The notes beneath the pieces were generated by a model. The model worked only from the letters and a program-made list of their open reading frames with translations. It searched no databases and was not told the DNA's origin. DNA of 64,000 bases, taken from positions 62,001 through 126,000 of the forward strand of contig CAKVFH010000002.1 in NCBI GenBank assembly GCA_934746515.1, written 5' to 3'. This DNA is from an uncultured Clostridia bacterium (GTDB lineage Bacteria > Bacillota > Clostridia > Christensenellales > UBA1242). How positions within the stretch are numbered: the stretch's first letter is position 1; every line of letters begins with the position of its first letter. Position numbers and translations under genes: made by a program. Shown here piece after piece: positions 14,201 to 19,749 of the stretch.

Positions 14201-16009
14201 ATTATCAATTCTAAAATCTTTGCCGTTTACAAGTGGATAGAAATATTCACTTCCTTTCAAGCAAACAATATATCTTGAACCTGCAAGTTCATCACCTGTG
14301 TTGAATTTTGCAGTATAGATAATATCGTTATCGCTTTCAGCTGGCAATGTATAGTTTCCTGCATATTTTGTAAGGAATGTAAGAACCTTTGAATCATCTT
14401 TAAGTGTTGTTGCAACATTACTTACTTGATTTGTTGCAATATTGTAAGATGATTTACCTAAATTACCGATATTTGGATTTGTTGGATCAGCAACCGTTCC
14501 ACTTAATTTATTTGAAATCCACTTTGTGTCAACGCAATAACTTGCATCATTATTGCTAGCATCTTTATATTTGTAGTTCCAATCAATAAGTGGACTTGTT
14601 GCATCCATAATGTAGAATGTCAGGTTGTTATCGCACATATAATCAATAACATCAGCCATAACTGAATATTCAGCTTTTGACTGAACGTTACCAAATTGAC
14701 CACCATCGAAGTATGAAGCAACTGACTGTGAATTATACATTATTGCACCAGAATAATTTGCAGCGCCAAGATTAAAATCTGCGAGAGATTGAGTTCCATA
14801 ACTTGAAATAGCTTGAGATAAGCTGATGCCTGGATTTACGTAGATGAGAGAATAGTTCCAACTATTTCTGCAAACAGTCCTAACAGTTTCACTTCCTTGG
14901 TGAATATTGACACTAGAAAGATAGGTTCCGTCATATAAAGCACTAAAGTTTGATTCAAGATTCTTCAAGAGTTCCTTGCCAACATCATCCGACGCCCAAC
15001 TTGCATTTTTAGTTAAAATTTCCGCACCTAGAACGCATTTTAGATAATAGTAAATGCCTTCAGCTTTATCTGAAGATGCCATAACAAAATAATATTGTTT
15101 TTTGTCATCTTTATCTTTAGCTCTAAAACAGAAACCATTAAAGTTTGTAATATCCTTTGGAACCAGCGGATCAAAAATTGAATCAATGGTTATTTTTCTT
15201 GCATTTTTTATGACAGAAAGATAACTTTTTCGTCCAGTAACAACTCCGTCATTACAACTATAATCTTGATAATAAACATGAGTTTCGTCATCAATACCAT
15301 CACCGAAACAGATTTGTCTGTGAGCATCATCAAGATAGAATGTTACTTTATCTGAAGTTGGATAATAGGTGTCATTATCAACATAGTGTCTGTATTTGTT
15401 TGCAGACTGTGCAGAAACTGAAAAGATTTTTCCACCAAAAGTGTCAGACATATCAACACCAACAGCTTTGATAATTGAAGCTAAAATTGCATTTGATGAA
15501 ACAATGCCCATAACAAGCAAAATTGGAAATACAATAACAAGAGCAATTGCTTTTGCTGAAGATCTGAAAATTGATGCTTTTGAATTTCCTTTACTTCCAT
15601 CACCAGTCATATAGTCCCATTCACTTTTGATGATTGCATAAATTGTGAAAATGATAAGCAAAACAACAAACACTGCAATCAAAGCTCTGAATACTTTTTG
15701 AACCGAGTCAGCATACAAGAATTTAAAAATCATATCTTCTGAAGTTGCTTCAGACAATTTTCTTGCACCATCTTTGCTGGAATCAAGCCAATAATCAAGA
15801 CCAATCAGCTTTTGAATGAAATATTGCAGAAAGTCCATAAATGCAAGGAACCATCTACAAATGAAATAGAAAAAGTTGGCAAGCCCTTCAAGAATTTTTT
15901 GGAAAAAGTGTCCAAAAATATAGCTTCCCAAACCCTTTTCTGTTGATGGTAAAATCATCGACAAGATAAAGTTTGATACAAATGAATAAATTTTGCTGAC
16001 CAATGGCAT
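2279..16009 (-). CDS. Giant VirB6/TrbL-like polytopic membrane protein with tandem glycine-zipper repeats
   Basis: One uninterrupted frame of about 4,576 residues. The ATG at 16009 is preferred over the one at 16021 because GGGGGA sits 5 bases upstream of it. Order, by residue: membrane segments near 25-75, 100-125 and 150-185; an aromatic, Ser/Thr-rich region of about 840 residues to 1025, probably extracytoplasmic; a second membrane cluster near 1026-1048, 1053-1070, 1088-1110 and 1140-1161, with MPVAASTMPIDDGKRFGDL between helices as in VirB6/TrbL-type channels; an acidic linker 1190-1560 with a Gly/Pro-rich stretch near 1255-1276; five tandem hydrophobic modules 1585-2720; and a polar helical tail to 4576. 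VirB6 homologues are usually a few hundred residues and form the inner-membrane pore of a T4SS. The pilin-like and coupling-ATPase neighbours support that role. The VirB6 assignment is from topology and local motifs, not an alignment. Functions of the insert, repeats and tail are unknown. Confidence 0.85.
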   Translation of the reverse strand: MPLVSKIYSFVSNFILSMILPSTEKGLGSYIFGHFFQKILEGLANFFYFICRWFLAFMDFLQYFIQKLIGLDYWLDSSKDGARKLSEATSEDMIFKFLYADSVQKVFRALIAVFVVLLIIFTIYAIIKSEWDYMTGDGSKGNSKASIFRSSAKAIALVIVFPILLVMGIVSSNAILASIIKAVGVDMSDTFGGKIFSVSAQSANKYRHYVDNDTYYPTSDKVTFYLDDAHRQICFGDGIDDETHVYYQDYSCNDGVVTGRKSYLSVIKNARKITIDSIFDPLVPKDITNFNGFCFRAKDKDDKKQYYFVMASSDKAEGIYYYLKCVLGAEILTKNASWASDDVGKELLKNLESNFSALYDGTYLSSVNIHQGSETVRTVCRNSWNYSLIYVNPGISLSQAISSYGTQSLADFNLGAANYSGAIMYNSQSVASYFDGGQFGNVQSKAEYSVMADVIDYMCDNNLTFYIMDATSPLIDWNYKYKDASNNDASYCVDTKWISNKLSGTVADPTNPNIGNLGKSSYNIATNQVSNVATTLKDDSKVLTFLTKYAGNYTLPAESDNDIIYTAKFNTGDELAGSRYIVCLKGSEYFYPLVNGKDFRIDNKNYCFKSVYYASEYKGVVWAKGTFDTNTVDARYGNPTYLKNTSSVDNGKDSIVTDTDGGYYYDVKENGNDLILNTYDYYTRLVYNSALSNYLATYNNGSLYAEGERDLEIKTYKVNVDSTSDLQESEIVISLSSSSPFKSEYKLKWTGVTETVGGTKYYQFASAEKGFCYVIYVSGTSSYFKTKEVNGVLQVDTSKTYNNSSKGLYPCYLNGSASKEAKNLVLKSYTIKDYKIGDEAKSILKNTFSIFENTEDFYGTFTKSVLAQLNNLNFDVLKSTKYFDSNWGTRYYYIQNEGKMTPRPAFQTAGDSETAKGIFNNTLEVKLKSAEARMLEFYENAQTSDSVSCFRYQIENYSRNTFGCYLVEINIYLWKGIFEFKTGVVQQVSDTPVVSSTFKYSGNVSGITFDYFFDQNIKLQTFYAASGINYVLLLVASVLIIKVLFSALWGVIKRFYMITLYYLAMPVAASTMPIDDGKRFGDLREKIMGEVLSTYGVLIGLNVFFVLLAPIREISSTIFTEEAIANSGSYFLKKLPITANMLNELIYILFLLVAFTLINELPGFVQGLVGKGQSLDKTGAAVKNNVKTTMKSATDMISGKSLKSGFKEAVSMAPGVIPGSQFIIDGAKKVVGAVKKGGEKFKEGVESTAGAAAGADGGGGGPSGGPGGPAGGRPAGNSRDNGKDENEEKKDGQTAEETKSPLDENPEGQSRTNIENQRTGEESQNNNRENAEEEPVNASGENEVDNNGEEYQGGIGTDDEHIRLIAREELENIIKQNPDISNMSDNSKDSGSGETVNQTYNQNGQTVENEIKDGTEEQVEQKKKTLEEMQNEEIAKVSRKGLDDAEADKQKTDANAEKLKSKINNLSSDGDADKIKAELENTAAGKSALKYYDAYMAEQKEKGRTGLAVRKEALKVMSDKSQEIAEGNVDAQTKKYDKTVRNAKLKAGVKFGIQEASALPDRFANSKFGQVANGLLGFDQSSKKGALLGLAGKAGVLGAAAIATAVGGPLAGVLIAGGSFLAKKGVGLIKQYRAADDQTRAKLIKKWGGNALKVGAGFVFGGGVLGAALVGGTIFAANKLKVRKANKGQQQLAQMNPAMRQPLTAPAGSTATGAAAGAAAQANSRNAEGDASQGAQTGGTGNGAQAGASAYSDNAILKNVIKNGDETKLNEQFFENGKLTTANGQTLENLEIKNGKIMQDGKELKGKDLQTVKSAMAGKLTDNQRTTAEGKIAKRNALLGLGAKALAGVAAAVSLAIPGIGPGIALAIAGGSFLAKKGVGLVKKYRAADDQTKAQYIKKWGGNALKVAAGGVLTGGLLGAAAVGGVLFAANKLKARKASRGQLQISQMNPAMRQPLTAPAGSTATGAAAGAAAQANSRNAEGDASQGAQTGGTGNGAQAGASAYSDNAILKNVIKNGNVDELNEQFFEDGKITTADGQTFDNLKIDKKGNVIQTINRIDENGKVTKDEQKLKGDKLKAVQTAMAGKLTDNQRTTAEGKIAKRNALLGLGAKALAGVAAAVSLAIPGIGPGIALAIAGGSFLAKKGAGLIKKYRAADDQTKAQYIKKWGGNALKVAAGGVLTGGLLGAAAVGGVLFAANKLKARKASRGQLQIAQMNPTMRQPLTAPAGSTATGAAQAEAAQTNARNAESGQDAVSEYSNSAILKNVIKNGDETKLNEQFFEDGKITTANGQTIEGLEIKNGNIMKDGKKLKGEELKSVQNAMAGKLTSAQRNSAAGKIAIKKAKNSIIAKGLIGAAAGIAMLIPGVGVLAAGGILAGSFLVKKSAGAIKRYRAANDQTKAQMIRRFGGRVMKVAAGAGIAAFTVGTLGMGGVGLAAGLGAAGVGGVMFARSRRRVRRSSAGQLQISERNPSFAQPFTAPSGTTATGAAQAEVYQASLKNDGVSEYSNNEILKNVIKSGDETKLNEQFFEDGKITTADGQTFDNLKIDKKGNVIQTINRIDENGKVTKDEQKLKGDKLKSVQNAMAGKLTSEQRNAAAGKIAIKKARNSVIAKGLIGAAAGAAMLIPNTGVLAAGGILAGSYLVKKGVGLVRKYRAADDQTKAQYIKQWGGNALKVAAGAGIAAFTAGTLGIGGVGLAAGLGAAGVGGALFVKNRKVRVAGARVGGQSYAGNQQVGGYQSYSAAPTGPSVGQVVSTEQTQQIINNAQLPANIKQMIDEAVANGLMLEGANRMAVAAQIANNQAISDSNFVTNTNDAYRNAVANLSGTTGGRVIAADVLSSFATATGTNNLDAANYLISDEQKIAIYKSMMTSEQLDTFNQKLEENANMSIKDQLRLIENSTDRNGLGLNLGISIGAKGLGFTVNDMSVRGKGAKDDSVNVAIAQLLSHQDISSDAVVDSIVRTGYKNNTTRAIAGNYALTLNYQNETTGNITGSDYHQTVFDRAQNNADINAEAIYLYLQNNPEKLKEFKSQYRITDDTKDDVILESIKQGVKDSNSMLGQIKTQDYAKELSAVTAKHVGNGSFKVQAFDLLSKAQQMDYSAHLSANIAAISTGNLYGRTEQEQITERQLSEASFGDKELVSAFMNSSTENKDEIVNKIVAKYFNILGENGNVDINSDEAKKLIAEINSNPNSENGRLFTDLTQKALYNPEEVLVAYAKAKILGKTQEFSSASIRNNTADTVVVESIMKNTPIDLVNEISQQEKDNFAKYSKLQTQSFRSQSAFSEANFELSKLEVGLEGKTLSAKEKEKFEQAKAGVAQLELRAKSDSEKVGQAFVSLGIANNKAYIAREQQLLSELQSKVLSKDSASLEFNTELDKFINGNTEHQMFINRMFGEAGMNISQVKKTSPQYISEKLGELANRRSQELDSRTSALSQTTNKSLSNEEFVKTIMQNSNEQEKDIITNQLVLDAVGIEHENGKVNTDSVGYTAVIDEIISNEQNKAWQDKIQNIDWSSDEAVSVVVGYSKAKILGKQTDKNIDAYISGGEKGKQVNERVLENITKLGSVKSKSPEVQSIVEDYEAYGNLTDEDAQELIGAKSKQTEMYNQVKESFGYKEGGDKATNVAAEKAMKAYIDSNGQNKEILNSAGIKVDQKLLNAVNKKYFTFDETGKTQAENINITAALAEEESSKVQRLEALQKANKTKASLEKQLQAMGYTSGVQAGGVTNTTAERAIDNLKAQYLSGERDISKLNSTAQGFTNASQVAEFLRQTVPAEQLAELKQETSQNGFATLSIAEQNALLAKLAAQDTGATRILKNNNVDINSMDLISKFLNSPAGEALKERLISEITETLFAMNAAKLGLSDSQAYSLLQKQTTTKQSAEVYEQQQGMLISNERVKKELEQTSHSENAEKVISTAAGKVQLLTEAEKQQAIVEGIYSYLSSKAKDQIQSVEKSGVGKEAKTEVERKQQVISSFKENNRELYREAESMTYAQAIAVANRNMIANGGLERQRSVASLIWNNDEFKGKAGALYKAENHGSELDNISEIDRNNWLFNNYSRFISSGSDILKDINKKITDMPVDFRTQASNRKVLNNLNQTEFDNIIREMKTDGEKIVSTAKQNIIAKENINGKLTEIPDVSKMSKQEAGEYSANKSMLQQYYRHNENSEEFANLFRNVTLINDSESIRRILSNNNPNASEKEIFDAKVQALKNNAEFTGRAMVSVLSSAQNQETFTKIKDYLKSSGIDFERLSNTEKSQRIKEVLKDEKFVKGNKIDTAKLNDLFEKKIISNSSTATNYDVKMGLTQAQISAFLRSGQGEPVRERLIEVGAHRPEHMFDRRRYRQARANHVINNPVMKKIFVNTMIREFYTDAEFKKLIQRELLNQDSNLFEERFKKMTREQVNKYINDHIDELREKLGTNELLKKNKAGKFEFADTANFANYSRTIDNLEYQNPTFAGKMKDSLKGVLKKMMGVKTDKNADVDDLMRDLTSKLETDEKLQSVIKNITKTTVKQQFNNFLNGDDVRVLVETNVDKRLNDPTIANRIYSNHNAALASKISRLESQIASLRREYAASKKKK
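7850..11257 (-). repeat. Tandem in-frame repeats of the giant protein (four full units and one partial)
   Basis: Units, in protein order: 10505-11257 (251 codons), 9704-10504 (267), 8978-9703 (242), 8192-8977 (262) and a partial unit about 7850-8191. Each has a glycine-zipper hydrophobic pair (for example GIGPGIALAIAGGSFLAKKG), a conserved YRAADDQTKAQYIKKWGG linker segment, an Ala/Gly/Gln low-complexity spacer and a small polar module built around LNEQFFEDGKITTADGQT. Units 2 and 4 carry a longer form of the polar module and units 1 and 3 a shorter one. Hydrophobic parts pair differently: 2 with 3, and 4 with 5. Long stretches are identical at the DNA level (for example about 8278-8438 and 9780-9940), so duplication or gene conversion is recent. 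Confidence 0.92.
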
Positions 16010-16116
16010 AAATTCCCCCATTTATTTCTCTTGATTATTGTCTGCAATATTTGCAATATCTTTTGCATTTAGACAAAATCTGCGAAAAATATATATAATT
16101 ATAATAAACCATAATT

Positions 16117-16146
16117 ATTATAACATAAGGCATCAAAATATGACAA
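16117..16146 (-). promoter_or_regulatory. Probable promoter of the giant T4SS gene
   Basis: On the minus strand, TTGTCA (16141-16146) and TATAAT (16117-16122) are 18 bases apart, with TG one base before the -10 hexamer (extended -10). The predicted 5' leader is about 100 bases. Confidence 0.6.
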
Positions 16147-16205
16147 ATAATTTACCGCAGATTTACAAATTATTTTATTATTTTTTTAGATTTTTTTTAT
16201 TAAAA

Positions 16206-16237
16206 CAAATATCATACCCTTAAGGGTATGATATTTG
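16206..16237. repeat. Perfect 32-base palindrome
   Basis: The sequence is centred on CCCTTAAGGG and reads the same on both strands for 16 bases either side, with no loop. It lies about 60 bases upstream of the giant gene's probable -35 box. It has no adjacent T-run on either strand, so it looks more like an operator or cruciform site than a terminator. Confidence 0.7.
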
Positions 16238-16629
16238 AAAATTTATTTTTATGATTTTATAATCATTTTTTACTACTGTTTTTTAGCATTAAATTTTGTA
16301 TTGATTTTTACCGCTCCGTTTCAGAATTTAAAATTAAAAATTTAAAAAAGTTTATACAATATAACCAAAACTTTGACAGTTTTGATAATAAAAAACTCTT
16401 TCTAAACTGCAGCAAAATTGTAAAAATAACACGAAATAACCATAAAAATTACAATTAAAAATATCGGCAATTTGCATAAAAAAGACTAAAATCACCAATC
16501 GAAAATATGTGTTTTTTTAATTTAATTTATTACTTAATTTTTCATTTTTAAGCTATATATCTTTACATTTCACAACAACAATTTATCTAAAAAATCAAAT
16601 AAGCAAAATTAACATAATAATAAGCAAAA

Positions 16630-16662
16630 TAAAAAGAGAAGTTTCTTCACTTCTCTCTTTAT
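16630..16662 (-). terminator. Second of two tandem terminators after the pilin-like gene
   Basis: The minus strand shows an 8-bp stem (AGAGAAGT / ACTTCTCT) with a 6-base loop followed by TTTTTATTTT. It lies downstream of another terminator at 16690-16716. Confidence 0.6.
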
Positions 16663-16689
16663 TGTTCTATTGATAAACTCAAAAAAATG

Positions 16690-16716
16690 CAAAATAAAAA
16701 CACGCTTGCGCGTGTC
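16690..16716 (-). terminator. Terminator of the 110-residue pilin-like gene
   Basis: The minus strand has stem ACACGC / GCGTGT with loop GCAA followed by TTTTTATTTT, about 14 bases after the stop codon. Confidence 0.8.
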
Positions 16717-16729
16717 TTTATTTTTTTTC

Positions 16730-17062
16730 TTATTTAAGTTGGTCGCCAAACAATTTTTTAACAGCGCCACCATTAAGAACTGCAGCAATTACGGCTACGA
16801 AAACAATTGCAACCAAGAAACCAATAATGATATTGATAAGTTGTGTTTTTGCTTTCTTTTTGCCTTCATCATCTTCAGCTTTAGCAAAAGCAATACCTAC
16901 TTTAACACCTAAAACTACGCCAAGAACAAGCAAGAAAGATGCAATTACAGGTAAAACTACGTTAACAATACCTTTGAATGTATTGTAAGCTGAATTGAAG
17001 ATATCGCCTGTTGCTGAAATAACTACAGTATCATCAGCTAATAAAGAAAATAAATCTAACAT
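16730..17062 (-). CDS. Pilin-like small membrane protein (VirB2/TrbC-type), copy 1
   Basis: A 110-residue protein with a short N-terminus and two hydrophobic helices, near 30-58 and 72-95, separated by a charged loop containing FAKAEDDEGKKKAKTQ. This layout (two helices joined by a short basic/acidic cytoplasmic loop) is that of VirB2-type and mycoplasma/CPR pilin-like conjugation proteins. The next gene upstream encodes a 99-residue protein with the same K-x-AKAED loop followed by a second helix, so they are paralogues. The start has a strong site (AAGGAG), and the gene has its own promoter and tandem terminators, suggesting high, independent expression as expected for a pilus or channel subunit. 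No cleavable leader is obvious. The pilin role is inferred from topology and neighbours. Confidence 0.8.
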   Translation of the reverse strand: MLDLFSLLADDTVVISATGDIFNSAYNTFKGIVNVVLPVIASFLLVLGVVLGVKVGIAFAKAEDDEGKKKAKTQLINIIIGFLVAIVFVAVIAAVLNGGAVKKLFGDQLK

Positions 17063-17106
17063 GTTGAATTTCTCCTTTTTCTAATTTTATCTATTCGACT
17101 GACCTA

Positions 17107-17135
17107 ATACTAGCACACTAAAAATCATTTGGCAA
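17107..17135 (-). promoter_or_regulatory. Promoter of pilin-like copy 1
   Basis: TTGCCA (17130-17135), a 17-base spacer and TAGTAT (17107-17112) on the minus strand, about 45 bases upstream of the start codon. Confidence 0.6.
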
Positions 17136-17172
17136 ACAAATTTTAGTGATTTTCTTAATTTTTTTAAATTTT

Positions 17173-17472
17173 TTAGCCATCAATAAATCTTGCGAGTGGT
17201 TCCCTAATTGCATAAATTACCGCAATCAACACAATAACGGTTATTGCACCTATGCAAAAATTAACCAAAACTTTGTGAAGATTATCCTTTTCGCCTGGAT
17301 CTTCCGCCTTTGCATACTTAACACCCAAGAAAATTCCCCAAAAGACGCTCAAGAGTAAACAAACAGAAATAGCGTAAGGCCCAACGAGCGAAATTCCATC
17401 ATAAAGTGGAGATACAACTTCATCGCCTTCACCTAAAATAAATGCTCTAAATTGTGATAAAAATTCAAACAT
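17173..17472 (-). CDS. Pilin-like small membrane protein (VirB2/TrbC-type), copy 2
   Basis: A 99-residue protein with two hydrophobic helices near 29-50 and 70-90 and a loop KYAKAEDPGEKDNLHK that matches the loop of the neighbouring 110-residue protein. The N-terminal 25 residues are acidic and differ from the other copy. The start is preceded by GGGGTG. It has its own promoter just upstream and lies head-to-head with the coupling-ATPase gene, about 290 bases away. Two diverged copies suggest a two-subunit filament or a major/minor pair; this is inference. Confidence 0.78.
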   Translation of the reverse strand: MFEFLSQFRAFILGEGDEVVSPLYDGISLVGPYAISVCLLLSVFWGIFLGVKYAKAEDPGEKDNLHKVLVNFCIGAITVIVLIAVIYAIREPLARFIDG

Positions 17473-17499
17473 AAATAATCACCCCATCAAATCAATTCT

Positions 17500-17528
17500 A
17501 TCTTAACAAAATTATGGCTCATTCGCAA
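17500..17528 (-). promoter_or_regulatory. Promoter of pilin-like copy 2
   Basis: TTGCGA (17523-17528), a 17-base spacer and TAAGAT (17500-17505) on the minus strand. Confidence 0.55.
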
Positions 17529-17695
17529 GCAAATTTTGTTTGAATTTATTTTTAATTTTATTTTTGACCTATTTTTTGATAATTTTTAATAGTTAGGCCT
17601 CAGAAATTGAATTCTGGAATTGCGAGCTGTACAATTTTCTCAAAATTTAATTAAAGATAAATATTTAATAAATAAAAATTATTATATAAAATTAT

Positions 17696-17724
17696 TTGCG
17701 TGATTTTTTTTAATTTGGTATAAT
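17696..17724 (+). promoter_or_regulatory. Promoter of the coupling-ATPase gene
   Basis: TTGCGT (17696-17701), a 17-base spacer and TATAAT (17719-17724), with TG one base before the -10 (extended -10). The start codon follows about 40 bases later behind GGGAGA. Confidence 0.65.
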
Positions 17725-17765
17725 TCATCATGTAAAATATTACTCTTTTATTTTGGGAGAAAATT

Positions 17766-19724
17766 ATGTCTGATAAGAAAAAATCTTTTGGTGAAGTCAT
17801 TGGAAATTTCATATTTTGGCTGATAGTATTTGCGGTTGGAAGCTATATCGCTGGAATTATTATTGCAAAATATTTATTTGGTACAGATTGGTCTTTTAAT
17901 TCACAAGAGACTTTAACTGCAACATTTATTATATTTTCAGTTTCATTTCTGTTTTATTTGCTTCGCGACAAAAAAGACGATGTTTCATTCAAAGGTCAAA
18001 AAGATATGGAAAATCAGCACTTTGCTTCGCTTTCAGAGCTTGACAAGAATTTTAAGCATTGCAAATTTTCACAGCTTAAAAATGAAAACATAGTCGGTGT
18101 GCCATTTAGATTTGAACTTAAACATGGCGATTTAAACATTCACTTTACTCCACCATGCCACGTTTTAATTGTCGGTGCTTCTGGTACTGGTAAAACTGCA
18201 TGCTGGGTTGAACCAACAATGCAAATCTTGACAGAACTAAAAAACAAGCCATCACTTTTTATTACTGACCCTAAAGGCGAAATTTTCGCGCACCATAGTT
18301 TAAAAATGAAAAATCAGGGCTACACTGTTTTACAACTCGATTTAACTCAACCTTATGCAAGCAAGCGTTGGAATCCACTTGAAAATATTTATGAACAATG
18401 GCAAAAAAGAAAGCACATGGAAGAAAATATTTTAAAGCACACCAACGATCCAATCAAAAACTACCCTAACCTTTTGAAAGCTGGCGATATCAACTCTGCC
18501 GAATGGTATGAGTTTATGGGCAAAGCATTTAACACACTTCGTGAAACTCTCATTGAAGTTGATGTTGAAAAACAAAAAATTAAAGACGATTGTTTGGAAA
18601 GTTTGCAAGATATTGCAGGTGCTATTGTTCCAACCGATCCTGATCCAAAGAACAAACAATGGTCTGATGGTGCAAGAGACTATTTCGAAGCCTGCATGAT
18701 TGCAATGCTTGAAGATAGTGAAAATGACGCACTTGACATGACAAAAGAAAAATATAATTTCTTTAACGCATACAAAATTGCAATTAACAAAGATGATGAC
18801 TATGCTGTTGTTAAAGATTATTTTTCAGGTCGTGACCCACTTTCAAAAGCAAAAGAACTTTCAACAAACATTGTTCAAACCAAAGCACAAGTTACTCGTG
18901 ATGGTTATATGTCAACACTGCTCACAAATCTTGCATTGTTCTCTGATAATGGTATCTGTTTCATGACTTCAGCAAACGATATTCGTTTCACTGAATTTGA
19001 TGACAGACCAACCGCATTCTTTATCAAAATTCCTGATGAAAGAGCAACAAGATACAAACTTGCTTCTGTTTGTATTTCACAATCCTACAAAGAGTTCGTT
19101 CAAAAATCTCGTGCAAATGAACTTGTGAACGATGATAAAATGGCACACTTAAAGCGCCCACTCTTCTATATTCTTGATGAGTTTGCCAATATGCCAAAAA
19201 TTGAAGGTTTAAACAGAATTATCACCGTTGCCAGATCAAGATGGATTTATCTTAACATGGCAATTCAGTCTTATTCGCAGCTTGATGATGTTTACGGCAA
19301 AGAAGTTGCCGAAATCGTTCGTGGTCAGTGCCGTTCAACACTTTTCTATGGAACTCCTGACCTTAAAACTCGTGAAGAGTTTTCAAAAGAACTTGGAAAT
19401 CACACCATTAAAGTTGATAGCAAAACTAAAAATGAAGGCGATGGAAAAACAAAAGGAACAACTTCAACATCAACATCTCTTCAACAAGTTCCACTCATTC
19501 ACCCATCAGAACTCGACAAATTGCCACTTGGACAAAACATCACAAACAACTTCCAGCAATATCCTTGCAAAGCTGTTGCAACACCATATTTTAAGTGCTT
19601 AAACATATTCAAAATAGGAGCCGTTCCAACAGAATTCATCCCTGGAAGAACATTCAAAGAAAGCGAAGTTTTCTACGATATTAGAAAGAGAAACAGCATC
19701 GTTCTTGAAAATAATGAAGACTAA
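17766..19724 (+). CDS. VirD4/TraG-family type IV coupling ATPase
   Basis: A 652-residue membrane-anchored ATPase that in known T4SSs recruits substrates and feeds them to the channel. Two N-terminal membrane helices lie near 13-37 and 50-66. Walker A is GASGTGKT at 137-144 and Walker B is FYILDEFANMP near 467-477. The segments between, LFITDPKGE and RWNPLENIY, are typical of TraG/VirD4 proteins. The length is normal for the family. It is transcribed away from the pilin-like genes from its own promoter, and the surface-protein gene follows 25 bases after its stop, so those two probably form an operon. No relaxase gene is visible nearby, so the substrate is unknown. The family call is firm; the role in this locus is inference. 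Confidence 0.93.
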   Translation: MSDKKKSFGEVIGNFIFWLIVFAVGSYIAGIIIAKYLFGTDWSFNSQETLTATFIIFSVSFLFYLLRDKKDDVSFKGQKDMENQHFASLSELDKNFKHCKFSQLKNENIVGVPFRFELKHGDLNIHFTPPCHVLIVGASGTGKTACWVEPTMQILTELKNKPSLFITDPKGEIFAHHSLKMKNQGYTVLQLDLTQPYASKRWNPLENIYEQWQKRKHMEENILKHTNDPIKNYPNLLKAGDINSAEWYEFMGKAFNTLRETLIEVDVEKQKIKDDCLESLQDIAGAIVPTDPDPKNKQWSDGARDYFEACMIAMLEDSENDALDMTKEKYNFFNAYKIAINKDDDYAVVKDYFSGRDPLSKAKELSTNIVQTKAQVTRDGYMSTLLTNLALFSDNGICFMTSANDIRFTEFDDRPTAFFIKIPDERATRYKLASVCISQSYKEFVQKSRANELVNDDKMAHLKRPLFYILDEFANMPKIEGLNRIITVARSRWIYLNMAIQSYSQLDDVYGKEVAEIVRGQCRSTLFYGTPDLKTREEFSKELGNHTIKVDSKTKNEGDGKTKGTTSTSTSLQQVPLIHPSELDKLPLGQNITNNFQQYPCKAVATPYFKCLNIFKIGAVPTEFIPGRTFKESEVFYDIRKRNSIVLENNED

Positions 19725-19749
19725 AAATTAAATTACATTGGAGATAAGT

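Larger units (their letters stand above)
16022..16729. other. AT-rich intergenic region upstream of the giant gene
   Basis: About 700 bases without a supportable gene. It holds the giant gene's probable promoter near 16117-16146, a perfect 32-base palindrome at 16206-16237 and two tandem terminators at the right end. The middle part, about 16240-16620, is very AT-rich and shows nothing I can name. Confidence 0.7.

Noticed and set aside
16240..16620. Replication or transfer origin in the AT-rich region upstream of the giant gene
   Set aside because: No DnaA-box cluster, iterons or relaxase-type nick site could be recognised; AT-richness alone is not enough.
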